This document shows positions 34,301 through 44,600 of a stretch of DNA of 64,000 nucleotides, piece by piece. The stretch lies in NCBI RefSeq assembly GCF_000498495.1, contig NZ_AVCS01000009.1, positions 186,001-250,000 on the forward strand, read 5' to 3'. The stretch is from Flavobacterium enshiense DK69. GTDB lineage: Bacteria > Bacteroidota > Bacteroidia > Flavobacteriales > Flavobacteriaceae. The translations under genes and the position numbers were made by a program. A model generated the notes under the pieces. That model had not been told where the DNA came from. It ran no database searches and was given only the letters and a program-made list of their open reading frames with translations. Numbering within the stretch: the first letter of the stretch is position 1; each line of letters opens with the position of its first letter.

Positions 34301-35554
34301 TTAATTCGTTATGTTTGTTGAAGTTGCGATTCCTTTGCCAATAACGCGATCATAACGGTCATTGTTTCCGCGGTAATAGACAATAACAAAATAATTGTTT
34401 TCGGTTTGCCAATAGTTTCCGTCGACGGCATTTTCAAAATCGACTTTTCCGTTTTTATCTACAATCTCATATTGGTAATTCGTAAACCCTTGTTTGATTA
34501 AAAGTGCTTTCTCATACAATCCTTTTTCGGCATTGTAATCCATTTTATATTCCGGTGTGTGTGCAAAATTGTTGAACATTCCGCCGATATAGATATCGTT
34601 TTTATCCATGAAGGTATTCGTGTTTAGTATAAAGTATACCCAGGCATAGTCAGCTTCGATATTGTTGTCTTCGGCATTGATGTTGTTGGGCATGAAACTT
34701 CCGTTAATGTCCGGATAATAGGTGTACGAATTCTTTTTTCGCGAAGCATTCATGTACAGATGCGAATTGTAAAGATCGCCCGCACTTACATGTGCTACAT
34801 TGTTAGCGACTGCCCTAATGTCTTTGTTTTCGAAATTTAAAAATTCATTTCCGCCCCAAAACCGCGTTTCTTTTTCATGACGGTAAATCAATTCGTTGCC
34901 AATGGTATATTGTGGTTTGATATTGTATATGCCATTATCCAGTCGCCCGTTTTGAAACAAGGCGATTTTAACATTCTGAATAGGATTTTGAAGAAGATAA
35001 TTTACCGTACTGATGGTAAAATACAGATTTTGCATGTGGTCGATGATTTCCAAATCGCGGGAACGTTTAACCTGAACCGCTACCGGAACACGGTCTTCAT
35101 AAATGATGAATTTGCGTGAAAAAACCAATTCTTGACTTGAATTAAAGATTTTCAGCATATAGTTGCCGGTCAGTAAAATCTGATTGAATTTATTCGGGAA
35201 ACTTTGAGTGTAATGGGAGTATATCTGAAGCGTGTTAAACGAATTCTTGTAGTTAATGATGCGTTGATTATCGATTCCTCTCATGTATTCAGCTTTGCCT
35301 AAATCGGTTGGAGTCCAATCATAATTATATTGGGTGATGGTAAAGTAGTAATCGGCTTCGTTTCCGTAAACATCATCAAATTCCAATTGAAAAGGTTCGC
35401 CTAAACGGAATATCGGAATCGTGACGTTTTCGTTTTGCACAAATGCCACACTTTTAATGTTAAAAGGCGGAGCAACTTCGTTTTCAACCTGTGCAAAGGC
35501 ATTGAAAAGACTCATGCATATTAGTAAAAGAGTATAAATTTTTCTTTGAGTCAT
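34301..35554 (-). CDS. Type IX secretion system plug protein (formerly DUF5103)
   Basis: Starting at ATG 35554 (MTQRKIYTLLLICMSLFNAFAQ, signal peptide) gives 417 residues. The pattern matches the DUF5103 / T9SS plug family: FNIKSVAFVQNENVTIPIFRLGEPFQLEFDDV, FTITQYNYDWTP, IFNSSQELVFSRKFIIYED, and VYFILNTNTFMDKNDIYIGGMFNNFAHTPEYKM. In T9SS the plug protein closes the periplasmic side of the SprA translocon. This fits the three T9SS-sorted proteins in the window. The longer frame starting at 35566 adds only MFIK. Confidence 0.87.
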   Translation of the reverse strand: MTQRKIYTLLLICMSLFNAFAQVENEVAPPFNIKSVAFVQNENVTIPIFRLGEPFQLEFDDVYGNEADYYFTITQYNYDWTPTDLGKAEYMRGIDNQRIINYKNSFNTLQIYSHYTQSFPNKFNQILLTGNYMLKIFNSSQELVFSRKFIIYEDRVPVAVQVKRSRDLEIIDHMQNLYFTISTVNYLLQNPIQNVKIALFQNGRLDNGIYNIKPQYTIGNELIYRHEKETRFWGGNEFLNFENKDIRAVANNVAHVSAGDLYNSHLYMNASRKKNSYTYYPDINGSFMPNNINAEDNNIEADYAWVYFILNTNTFMDKNDIYIGGMFNNFAHTPEYKMDYNAEKGLYEKALLIKQGFTNYQYEIVDKNGKVDFENAVDGNYWQTENNYFVIVYYRGNNDRYDRVIGKGIATSTNITN

Positions 35555-35730
35555 CTTGATAAACATGAAGGGATTAAAGTGTAAATATAAGGATTAACAT
35601 CGATTTCAAACTGTTTTTGTTTTCCTTGTTTTTGCCCTTTTCACGAATTGTGTTAAAGTAATTATAATAAAAAACCTACTTTTAAGTTATATGAATAGTT
35701 TTACAAAAAAATAACAACTTAATTGAAATC

Positions 35731-38541
35731 ATGAAACAATTTAACAAACTAACCTTTGGATTGTTTCTGTTTCCGGCGATGATTTTCGCTCAGGAAATGG
35801 ATCTTTCAAAGACAATTCCGTTTGATCCGGAAGTAAAAACCGGAAAATTGAAAAACGGACTCACGTATTACATCAAGAAAAATGCCAAGCCTGAAAGTAA
35901 AGTCGATTTACGTCTTGTCATTAACGCGGGTTCCATTCTTGAAGATGACGACCAACAAGGATTGGCTCACTTTATGGAGCACATGTGCTTTAACGGAACA
36001 AAACGTTTTCCTAAAAATCAATTAGTGGATTACCTGCAAAGCATCGGAGTAAAATTCGGTCAGCATTTAAATGCCTATACAAGTTTTGATGAAACAGTTT
36101 ACTTCCTTCCAATTCCTACTGACAGTCCTGAAAAACTGGAAAAAGGGTTTCAGATTTTGGAAGATTGGGCTTTCAACGCTGTTTTGACTCCGGAAGAAAT
36201 CAATAAAGAGAGAGGTGTTGTTTTAGAGGAATACCGCTTAGGGTTAGGTGCTCAAAAACGTATGATGGGGCGCTTTATGCCTAAACTGATGTACAACTCG
36301 CATTATGCAAAACGTTTGCCAATCGGACAAAAAGAAATTCTTGAAAAATTTAAGCATGAATCGTTAATCCGTTTCTATAAGGACTGGTACCGTCCTAACT
36401 TGATGAGCGTAATCGTAGTGGGAGACATTGATGTGGCGGAAATGGAGAAAAAAATCATCGACCATTTCTCGAATTACCAAAATCCGAAAAACGAAAGACC
36501 AAGAAAAACATTTGATGTGCCGAATCACAAAGAAACTTTTGTTGCCATTGAAAGCGATAAGGAAGCGTCAAGTGCTCAGGTGCAATTGATGTATAAAGAT
36601 GCCGGTTTGCCAAAACCTTTAGTTACCCTGAAAGATTTGAAGGATGAATTGGCCGAAGGCTTGTTCTCATCCATGATAAACGCACGTCTTGATGAACTTA
36701 CAAATTCGGCTACTCCGCCGTTTACATACGGATATTCGTTTCACGGGGGAACTTGGGCTAGAAACAAGGAAGCTTTCCAGTCGGTAGCCATGTCTCAGGA
36801 AGATAAGCAAATCGAGGCGTTAAAAGTTTTGGTCAGAGAAAATCAAAGAGCTAAAAAATTCGGATTCACGCAAGGTGAATTGGATAGAGCCAAAGCAGAA
36901 ATAACGGCGGAAATTGAAAAACAATATAACGATAGAGATAAAACAAATTCGGCGAATTTTGTAGGCGAATATCAATTGCATTTCTTGAAAAAGGAACCAA
37001 CGCCAGGAATCGAATGGACATATGCAACTGTTAAACAGATTTTGCCTTCAATAGAATTGAAAGATATTAATGGTTTGATGGATGGTTTTATTAAAGATGA
37101 AAACCGTGTGGTTGTTTTAACCGGTCCGGAAAAAGAGAATCTTAAAAAACCAACGGAACAGGAGGTTCTGAATGCATTGAAAGTTAATGATTCCGAAATT
37201 ACCGCTTATCAAGATGTTGCTGTAGCCAAGGGATTGTTGAAAGCCGAACCAAACCCAGGAACTGTTATCCGACGCGAAAGCAATGAAAAATTGGGAACCA
37301 AAACATTGTACCTGTCTAATGGTACAAAAGTGACATACAAGAAAACGGATTTCAAAAATGATGAAGTAGTCTTTGAAGCAGTAAGTTTTGGAGGAACGAA
37401 TTTGTATTCCGATGCGGAAATGAAAAAAATTCAGTTTGCAAACGGCGCTTTGGCTGAAGCAGGTTTTTCCGGTTTGAAACTGAACGATATCAATAAATTT
37501 ATGACTGGTAAGATCGCGAATGTTGCTCCATACATTAGTAATACAACCGAAGGTTTAAGAGGGAATGCAACGCCAAAAGATCTTGAGTATTTATTCCAGC
37601 AAACGTATGCTTATTTTACCGATCTGAATTATGATGCGGAAGCTTTTGAAGGTTACAAGCAAAAACAGTCAGCGTTCTATAAAAACATGACATCTCAGCC
37701 GGCTTTTTATTTCCAACAGGAGTTTTATACGTATCTGAATAAGGAAAATCCAAGATTTAACGGTTTGGTTCCAACAGACAAAACATGGGCGGAAACCGAT
37801 TATAAACTGGCTTATGATAAATTCAAAGAGCGTTTTGCGAATGCTGCCGATTTCGAATTTTTCTTCGTAGGAAACGTTGATGATAAGGTGATTGAAGACT
37901 ATGCGGTAAAATATTTAGCGTCGTTACCTGCAGCCCCAATGAAAGAAAAAGCTAAAGATTTAGGTTACCGAATGTTGAAAGGAGAGCACAAAAAAGTGGT
38001 TAATAAAGGAAAAGATCCTAAGAGTACGGTGAATATCATGTATTATGGGGATGCGCAATATTCTGCTAAAGATGCTTTTGCCCTGCAAGCGCTTGGCGAG
38101 GTACTGACTATCAAATTAGTGGAGCAATTACGTGAAAATGAAAGCGGCGTTTATGGTGTGAATGCCCGAGGAAGTATGATGAAGATGCCTTACGGTTATT
38201 TTAATTTTAACATTAGTTTCCCTTGCGGACCTGATAATGCTGAGAAGTTAACGACTTCGGCTTTAAACGAACTTCAGAAAATCATCGCTAACGGCCCGGA
38301 AGCAAAAGATATGGAGAAGTTCAAAGAAGGGGAATTGCTGGATTTCAAAAAAGAGAGCAAAGAAAACAGATTCTGGTTGTCTAATTTTATCAGATCTTAT
38401 ACGAATGATCAAAATGCTGAAGAAGTATTGAAATACGAAGAAAAAGTAAATGCTTTAACAGCTAAGGAAGTTCAGGATGTTGCTAAAAAATATCTTACCA
38501 AAGATAAAGTGGTAGGAATGCTAATGCCTGAAAAATCTTAA
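35731..38541 (+). CDS. M16 family zinc metallopeptidase
   Basis: The 936-residue protein has a signal peptide (MKQFNKLTFGLFLFPAMIFA), then an active N-terminal M16 domain with the inverted zinc motif HFMEH (His80, Glu83, His84) and the third ligand in GVVLEEYR (Glu166/167). An inactive-type second half follows, with repeats of the same fold. Two-lobed M16 proteases enclose and degrade peptides. The lack of zinc ligands in the second half is normal for the family. A perfect palindromic terminator follows. It is predicted to be periplasmic. Confidence 0.92.
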   Translation: MKQFNKLTFGLFLFPAMIFAQEMDLSKTIPFDPEVKTGKLKNGLTYYIKKNAKPESKVDLRLVINAGSILEDDDQQGLAHFMEHMCFNGTKRFPKNQLVDYLQSIGVKFGQHLNAYTSFDETVYFLPIPTDSPEKLEKGFQILEDWAFNAVLTPEEINKERGVVLEEYRLGLGAQKRMMGRFMPKLMYNSHYAKRLPIGQKEILEKFKHESLIRFYKDWYRPNLMSVIVVGDIDVAEMEKKIIDHFSNYQNPKNERPRKTFDVPNHKETFVAIESDKEASSAQVQLMYKDAGLPKPLVTLKDLKDELAEGLFSSMINARLDELTNSATPPFTYGYSFHGGTWARNKEAFQSVAMSQEDKQIEALKVLVRENQRAKKFGFTQGELDRAKAEITAEIEKQYNDRDKTNSANFVGEYQLHFLKKEPTPGIEWTYATVKQILPSIELKDINGLMDGFIKDENRVVVLTGPEKENLKKPTEQEVLNALKVNDSEITAYQDVAVAKGLLKAEPNPGTVIRRESNEKLGTKTLYLSNGTKVTYKKTDFKNDEVVFEAVSFGGTNLYSDAEMKKIQFANGALAEAGFSGLKLNDINKFMTGKIANVAPYISNTTEGLRGNATPKDLEYLFQQTYAYFTDLNYDAEAFEGYKQKQSAFYKNMTSQPAFYFQQEFYTYLNKENPRFNGLVPTDKTWAETDYKLAYDKFKERFANAADFEFFFVGNVDDKVIEDYAVKYLASLPAAPMKEKAKDLGYRMLKGEHKKVVNKGKDPKSTVNIMYYGDAQYSAKDAFALQALGEVLTIKLVEQLRENESGVYGVNARGSMMKMPYGYFNFNISFPCGPDNAEKLTTSALNELQKIIANGPEAKDMEKFKEGELLDFKKESKENRFWLSNFIRSYTNDQNAEEVLKYEEKVNALTAKEVQDVAKKYLTKDKVVGMLMPEKS

Positions 38542-38575
38542 TCAATTCAATCATATCAAAAACGAATAGTTAAAC

Positions 38576-38603
38576 AAAAAGCGCTGCCATGGCAGCGCTT
38601 TTT
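38576..38603. terminator. Perfect-palindrome bidirectional terminator
   Basis: AAAAAGCGCTGCC followed directly by its mirrored complement makes a 28-base perfect palindrome between convergent genes. The stop of the methyltransferase gene lies inside its last bases. Confidence 0.88.
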
Positions 38604-39372
38604 ATTTGTAGCAAACCGGAATAATTTCTCCTTTTGCCAAACAATATTTTTCAACCAGTTCGGGTGCAATTTTGTTGGTGTAATCTTCTTCGGTAACTCT
38701 GAAGCCGATACTTCTTAATTTGTCGAAATAATCTCTTCCGTATACACGGACGTGGTCATACTGTCCAAATATTTTTGCCCGTTCTTTGGGATCCGTGATG
38801 GAATCATCTGAAAATGTAGTAGCTCTTGATAGGTCCTGTGGTATCTGGAAAATCCCTATGCCGCCAGGTTTTAATACACGGTATAATTCCTGCATGGCTT
38901 TGGTGTCATCCGGAATGTGTTCCAAAACGTGATTACAGAAAATAATATCATACGAATTTTCTTCAAACGGTAAATTGCAGATATCAGCCTTAACATCAGC
39001 CAACGGCGAAAACAAATCGGTTGTGGTGTATTCTATATTAGCTTGCTTTTTGAAACGCTTGTAAAATTCCTGTTCCGGAGCAAAATGCAATACTTTTTTC
39101 TTTTCAGATGCCGTAAAAAAATCGGTTTCGTTTTTTAGATACAACCAAAGCAAACGGTGTCTTTCCAACGATAGTGTGCTTGGCGATAAAACGTTGTTTC
39201 GCTGCGTCCCATAACCGTACGGTAAAAACATTCGGAAACTTTTCCCGTCAATGGGATCGGTAAAGGTGTTTCCTCTAAGTAAAAATGCCAATACCGGGCG
39301 CACCACAATACTTAAACGGATAAGAATCGGACGTGGAATAGTGTTTAAAATGAATCTGAAAATCTTCTTCAT
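38602..39372 (-). CDS. Class I SAM-dependent methyltransferase
   Basis: The 256-residue protein has a hydrophobic, basic N-terminus and the Rossmann methyltransferase core: VLHFAPEQEFYKRF (motif I), YTTTDLFSPLADVKADICNLPFEENSYDIIFCNHVLEHIPDD (about 114-155, motif II and post-I), and ELYRVLKPGGIGIFQIP (motif IV). The substrate is not known. Its ATG overlaps the stop of map by one base, so the two are translationally coupled, and it ends in the shared palindromic terminator. Confidence 0.85.
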   Translation of the reverse strand: MKKIFRFILNTIPRPILIRLSIVVRPVLAFLLRGNTFTDPIDGKSFRMFLPYGYGTQRNNVLSPSTLSLERHRLLWLYLKNETDFFTASEKKKVLHFAPEQEFYKRFKKQANIEYTTTDLFSPLADVKADICNLPFEENSYDIIFCNHVLEHIPDDTKAMQELYRVLKPGGIGIFQIPQDLSRATTFSDDSITDPKERAKIFGQYDHVRVYGRDYFDKLRSIGFRVTEEDYTNKIAPELVEKYCLAKGEIIPVCYK

Positions 39373-40190
39373 TAGATAGCTAACGGTTGTTTTCTGAATT
39401 CATTTTCTTCATCGGAAGTGATTCCTAAAGCCTGATAAACATATGCGAATGTGGAAAGTAATTCCGGTTTTCCGTCAATGATTGCCACATCATGCTCGAA
39501 ATGTGCTGATGGTTTGTTGTCGGCCGTAGTGATTGTCCAGCCATCTTTGTGCTGCTTGATGTTTTTAGTTCCCTGGTTGATCATCGGTTCGATAGCTACG
39601 ACCATGCCTTCAACAAGTAATTTGCCGCGTCCTTTTTTGCCGTAATTTGGCATTTCCGGAGCTTCGTGCATAGTACGTCCGATACCGTGCCCCACCAATT
39701 CGCGAACCACGCCATAGCCATGACCTTCACAATACTTCTGAATCGCGTTACCAACGTCTTCAGTGCGATTACCCACTTTTAATTCGCGGATACCTACATA
39801 AAGCGATTCTTTAGTGATTTTCAATAGTTTTTTGGTAGCTTCATTTACCTCGCCAACTTCAAAAGTGTAGGCGTGATCTCCGTAAAAACCGTTTTTCAAC
39901 GCACCACAATCTACCGAGATAATATCTCCGCTTTCCAAAGGTTTGTCAGTCGGAATTCCGTGGACTACCTGTGAGTTCGGACTCATGCAAAGCGAATTCG
40001 GAAAACCGTACATGCCCAAAAAAGCAGGGGTTGCACCATGGTCACGAATAAACGTTTCGGCTAATTTGTCTAAATATAAAGTGCTTACACCTGGTTTGAT
40101 TTCAGAAGCAATCATTCCCAGAGTTTTAGAAACGATCAGGGCGCTTTCACGCATCAATTCAATTTCTTCACGGGTTTTAACGATAATCAT
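39372..40190 (-). CDS. map: Type I methionine aminopeptidase
   Basis: The 272-residue protein is a standard pita-bread-fold MetAP. The metal ligands are in ISVDCGALKNGFYGDHAYTF (Asp pair), VGHGIGRTMHEAPEMPNYG (His), and GMVVAIEPMIN (Glu), with a final HFEHDVAI Glu. The NSQVVHGIPTD block carries the His of the substrate pocket. It removes the start methionine in the cytoplasm. It precedes the methyltransferase gene with overlapping stop and start. Confidence 0.94.
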   Translation of the reverse strand: MIIVKTREEIELMRESALIVSKTLGMIASEIKPGVSTLYLDKLAETFIRDHGATPAFLGMYGFPNSLCMSPNSQVVHGIPTDKPLESGDIISVDCGALKNGFYGDHAYTFEVGEVNEATKKLLKITKESLYVGIRELKVGNRTEDVGNAIQKYCEGHGYGVVRELVGHGIGRTMHEAPEMPNYGKKGRGKLLVEGMVVAIEPMINQGTKNIKQHKDGWTITTADNKPSAHFEHDVAIIDGKPELLSTFAYVYQALGITSDEENEFRKQPLAI

Positions 40191-40318
40191 ATCTTCAAAT
40201 TATTGGTCAGCAAAAATACACAATATTCTGATGATAAATTTTTATTTGATATTTCGTTATGACTTTTGTCACGATTTCGTAACTTAATGGGGTTTAAATT
40301 TACTTAAAAATTCAGCGT

Positions 40319-41593
40319 ATGAGTAAGTATGTATCGGCGGCAGAAGCTGTCAAAGTAGTGCAATCCGGAGATCGGGTTTATGTTCAGGCTGCCGCAGCGG
40401 CGCCGTCTGTTTTGACTAATGCGTTGGCTGAAAGGGCTTCGGAATTGCGCAATGTTGAGGTGTGTCACCTGCATACAGAAGGACCTGCACCTTATGCGAA
40501 TCCTGAATTATCGGAAAGCTTTCATGTGAATTCGTTTTTTATCGGAAGTAATGTCCGTCATACATTGGCGGCGGGTAATGGTTCATATACACCTGTATTC
40601 CTGAGTGAATTGCCTCAGTTGTTCCGAAAAAAAGCAGTGCATTTAGATGTGGTCTTTATTCATGTTTCCCCGCCGGATAAGCATGGATATTGTTCATTAG
40701 GGGTTTCGGTGGAAGCTACGCTGGCCGCCATTGAAAATGCCAAAACTGTAGTGGCACAGGTCAATCCGAAGATGCCTAGAACTTTTGGTGACGGTATTCT
40801 GCATGTTTCCGAAATTGATTATTTGGTAGAAGTGGATGAAGTGATCCTCGGTCATGGGATGGCTGCGATTTCTCCGGAGGAAGAGAAAATAGGTGCTTTC
40901 GTGGCGAGTCTGATTGAAGACCGAAGTACACTCCAGATGGGTATCGGATCGATTCCGAATGCGGCGCTGGCAAAACTGACCAATCACAAAGATTTAGGTT
41001 TGCATACCGAAATGTTTTCGGACGGGGTAGTCGACCTTATTGAGAATGATGTTATTAATTGCAATTATAAAGGGGTTAACCGCGGAAGGGCACTGGCTAC
41101 TTTTCTTATTGGTTCGCAGCGGTTGTATGATTTTGTGAATGATAACCCGTTTATCGAAATGAGGGAATCATCGTATGTGAATGATACTTCGGTAATCAGA
41201 AGAAATCCGAGAATGGTAGCGATAAATTCGGCTATAGAAGTAGATGTTACTGGACAGGTTTGTGCCGATTCGATTGGAGCAAGAATGTATTCTGGCGTGG
41301 GTGGTCAAATGGATTTCATTCGAGGTGCCTCTTTAAGTGAAGAAGGGAAGGCGATTATTGCATTGCCTTCGGTTACCAAAAGAGGGGAGAGCCGAATTGT
41401 TCCCTATTTGAAACAAGGTGCTGGTGTGGTTACCACGCGTTCACATGTACACCATATCATCACCGAAAATGGTATTGCCGATTTATACGGAAAAACATTA
41501 AAGCAGCGTTTGGCGGAAATGGTGAAAATTGCCCATCCCAATCATCAGGAATGGTTGGAAAAAGAATATTTTGCTATGCTGAAAGGCATATAA
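40319..41593 (+). CDS. Acetyl-CoA hydrolase/transferase family (CoA-transferase)
   Basis: The 424-residue protein matches the class I CoA-transferase family of 4-hydroxybutyrate/acetate CoA-transferases. The motif LQMGIGSIPNAALAKL leads to GLHTEMFSDGVVDL (about 229-242), where the catalytic Glu lies, and GGQMDFIRGASLSEEGKAIIAL follows. It moves CoA between acetate and other acids, or hydrolyses acyl-CoA; the substrate is not decided by sequence. There is no partner subunit, as expected for this monomeric type. A strong terminator follows. Confidence 0.9.
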   Translation: MSKYVSAAEAVKVVQSGDRVYVQAAAAAPSVLTNALAERASELRNVEVCHLHTEGPAPYANPELSESFHVNSFFIGSNVRHTLAAGNGSYTPVFLSELPQLFRKKAVHLDVVFIHVSPPDKHGYCSLGVSVEATLAAIENAKTVVAQVNPKMPRTFGDGILHVSEIDYLVEVDEVILGHGMAAISPEEEKIGAFVASLIEDRSTLQMGIGSIPNAALAKLTNHKDLGLHTEMFSDGVVDLIENDVINCNYKGVNRGRALATFLIGSQRLYDFVNDNPFIEMRESSYVNDTSVIRRNPRMVAINSAIEVDVTGQVCADSIGARMYSGVGGQMDFIRGASLSEEGKAIIALPSVTKRGESRIVPYLKQGAGVVTTRSHVHHIITENGIADLYGKTLKQRLAEMVKIAHPNHQEWLEKEYFAMLKGI

Positions 41594-41596
41594 AGA

Positions 41597-41630
41597 AAAA
41601 GGGTTAGCTCATCCAGATGCTAACCCTTTT
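41597..41630. terminator. Bidirectional terminator
   Basis: AAAAGGGTTAGC and GCTAACCCTTTT pair around a 10-base loop between convergent genes. Confidence 0.88.
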
Positions 41631-41634
41631 CGTT

Positions 41635-44600
41635 TTATCGTTTCATGGCAAAATGGCCTCTGAATTCTTTGGTGACATTGTCTTTTGTATAAATCAATTT
41701 GAACCAATAGTCATCGGAAGGAAGGGTGTTACCATTGTAAGTTCCGTCCCATCCAGGTCCGCCAGGACTCAATTCTTTCAATAATTTTCCGTATCGGTCA
41801 AAAATATGAATTGTAATCGCGTCCAGAACCTTAGATCCTTTGATGTTCCAGGTGTCGTGAAAGCCGTCTCCGTTAGGTGTGAAATAATTAGGGAAATCCA
41901 CAACGCTGAAAGTGGTGCTGGTTTCTCCACATCCATATTTGTTTTTAACTTTCAGGATGTATTCAGCTTCATATAAGTTGGTAAAGACATTGCTTGTTTG
42001 CCATCCCATATCGTTTACAGAATAGAGATAATCTTCTGAAGGAGGGAATGCTATGGCTGTAATCGTGTTGTCAATGCCAAAGGCAATTAATTCAGACGGA
42101 TTTGCAGTTATGGAAAACGGTACATATGAATTTTTAGTAGTGAAATTAAATACCGATGAACAGTTGGCACCATTTGAAATATTGGTCACTTTTACGGAAT
42201 ATGCGCCTTCGTTGGAAATGGTACACTGACTTGAGGTTTGGCCTGCAATTTCGTTTCCGGGTTGTGCATTAAAACCGCTGTGCCAGATAAATGAATAGTC
42301 GGTTTCAGATAAGTGAGTGTCTACTATGGCAGGGCTTGTTACATAGTTGTCTTTGTCAATGCAAATAATATAAGGATCAGTGTCTAATTTGTTTTCAGGA
42401 TAAGGTCGTACGAAAAGTTCCAGTTCAAGAATTCTGAAGCATTTTAGATTAGTTTCACTGTCCGTATTAACCCTGCTGTTAAGTCTCACATAAATTTTCT
42501 GAAAGTTGGCAATGGTATTTGTAAACGTAGCTGGATTCACTATGTTATTTGCATTGTTTGTAATGGCATCATTTGAATTGATGTAGTATTTAAATTCGAT
42601 ATCCGATAGGGGCGTGGTTCCCGCCATTTGAGTTTCCCTTACTTTTAGATTGAAGGTTTCAAATCCCGGATTTCCGGAATTATTACAGATTTCGATTGGC
42701 GTCGGGTTACTGGTTGCTCCGGGTAAATCCAAAATAAATAATGCCAGAGTAGTTGTGCTGAAACAATTGTTGTTAGACGGATCCACTACTTTAACGAATA
42801 CCGTAGTAGTCCCGGAAGTAAAAGCATTCGGAGTCGGTATTGCATTTCCGGCCATCAGATCAGCATTCGATTGATAAAAAGTAACCTGTAAAATTGGGTT
42901 GTTCTGTGTTATTTGAGAAATTCGGCTGGTTAAATCGAATGTTGCTGAATTTGTTCCGCACAGCTTAATTGGTGTTGGTTGTGAAAATTGTGGGTTCGGA
43001 TAAACATGAATGTCGAAATTCACTACAGAAACACATTGCGTGAGGGAATCGTATAATCTTACGAAAATGGTTTTGGTGCCTACTGTAAGGGGGAGTGCAG
43101 TATTCGGGTTAATTGGGCTTATGTTATTTTTTGCATTGTCAAATGTTGTAAAATAACTTGCCTGGACCGTAGCATTTTGACCTAAAAGGGCTTCGGGGTC
43201 TTTACTGTTTAATAAGAATGTGTCTGACCCACAAAGATTTTCCGTTGAAATTAAGGTTTGAATCGGAGGTGTTTTAACCGTAATTGTAAAGGTTCCAATC
43301 CCATCGCAATTATTGTTGGTTTCGATTCTTGTGTAGATGGTTGTCGTGCCAATAGGCAATTGGGACGTATTACTAATCGGGTTTAATTCCGTTGAAGCAT
43401 CCGATGGAGTTAAATAGAAGGCAATATCAACATTAGTAGTCGGGAAATAGGTGTTTTTAATGAACAGGCGTTGTGCATTAAAGTCGGCATAACCGTAAGT
43501 CATGTTTAATTCGGGACAGACCGGGGGCATGTCAGGGTATACTGTGATGCTGGTCGGATTCACATTTAAATTGATAATGCCAACTCCCGAAGATGTACAA
43601 TTTGGCGTAATGTTTTCATTGACGATTTTTACATAAATAGTCTGTGAGAAAGGAGATGCCGTATTGATGTAATGAACAGGATCGGTTATAAGATTGGTCA
43701 AGCTAATGTCCTGATAAAAATAAAGCGTCAGGCCTGGCGTGTTGTTCGTTAAATAATTGTAGGCTTGGAGCAGATTGGTTTCCGCGATACCATCAATGGA
43801 AGGGGTTATATAATCACATTGTTGCAAAAGCAATGGTGCCGAATTGACAACTGGTGATGCATTGATGCGGACAACAACAGAATTTGATTGGTTTGTACAC
43901 AAAGTTTGTTCCGTTGTCTGTACATAATAGGTTGCAGCCGAATTGATTGCCTGATTCGCTGCCGATACAATATAAGTGCTTCCGGTAGCACCAGGAATGG
44001 GATTACCGTCTTTATACCATTGATAGGTAAGTGATGAATTTATGGAGCTATTTGCATTAGAAGATGTTATGGTAAAATTATCGCCTTCACAAATTGTAGC
44101 GTCTGAGAAAATTGTAACATCAGGACTTGCAATAAGATGTATTGTATTGGAAATGGCTTCTGAACAAGGACTGTTGCTTACTTTTACAAAATAATCGCCG
44201 GGTAAGTTGGGGGTATAACTGGTGAATGTAGCTCCCGCAATAGCAACGTTGTTTAAGTACCATTGATAAGTTAAAATGTCAACCGCATTGTTTAATTGTG
44301 AACTGTTAGTTATGGAGCTGTTCAGTGCTGGATTAGTACTTAGGCATTGTGTGTTGGTATTCGAAATGCTTACAACTGGGATATTGTGGAATTTCAATGT
44401 TATTTCATCGGTGCTTTGTCTTAAGCCGGCTGTTGATCCTGAGGGATTAACGGTGATGTCATAGGCAGTAATCATTACTTTGTAAATGCCTGTGTCAGAA
44501 ACGGTAATGGTGTTGGTGGATGAGGTGGAATTACTGATTGTAGCAATTACAGCACCATCTTTATACCAAGTATAGTTAAATCGCAAATTTGATGGGAGCC

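Noticed and set aside
40697..40987. Minus-strand frame inside the acetyl-CoA hydrolase gene
   Set aside because: It is antisense to a well-supported enzyme with all family motifs.
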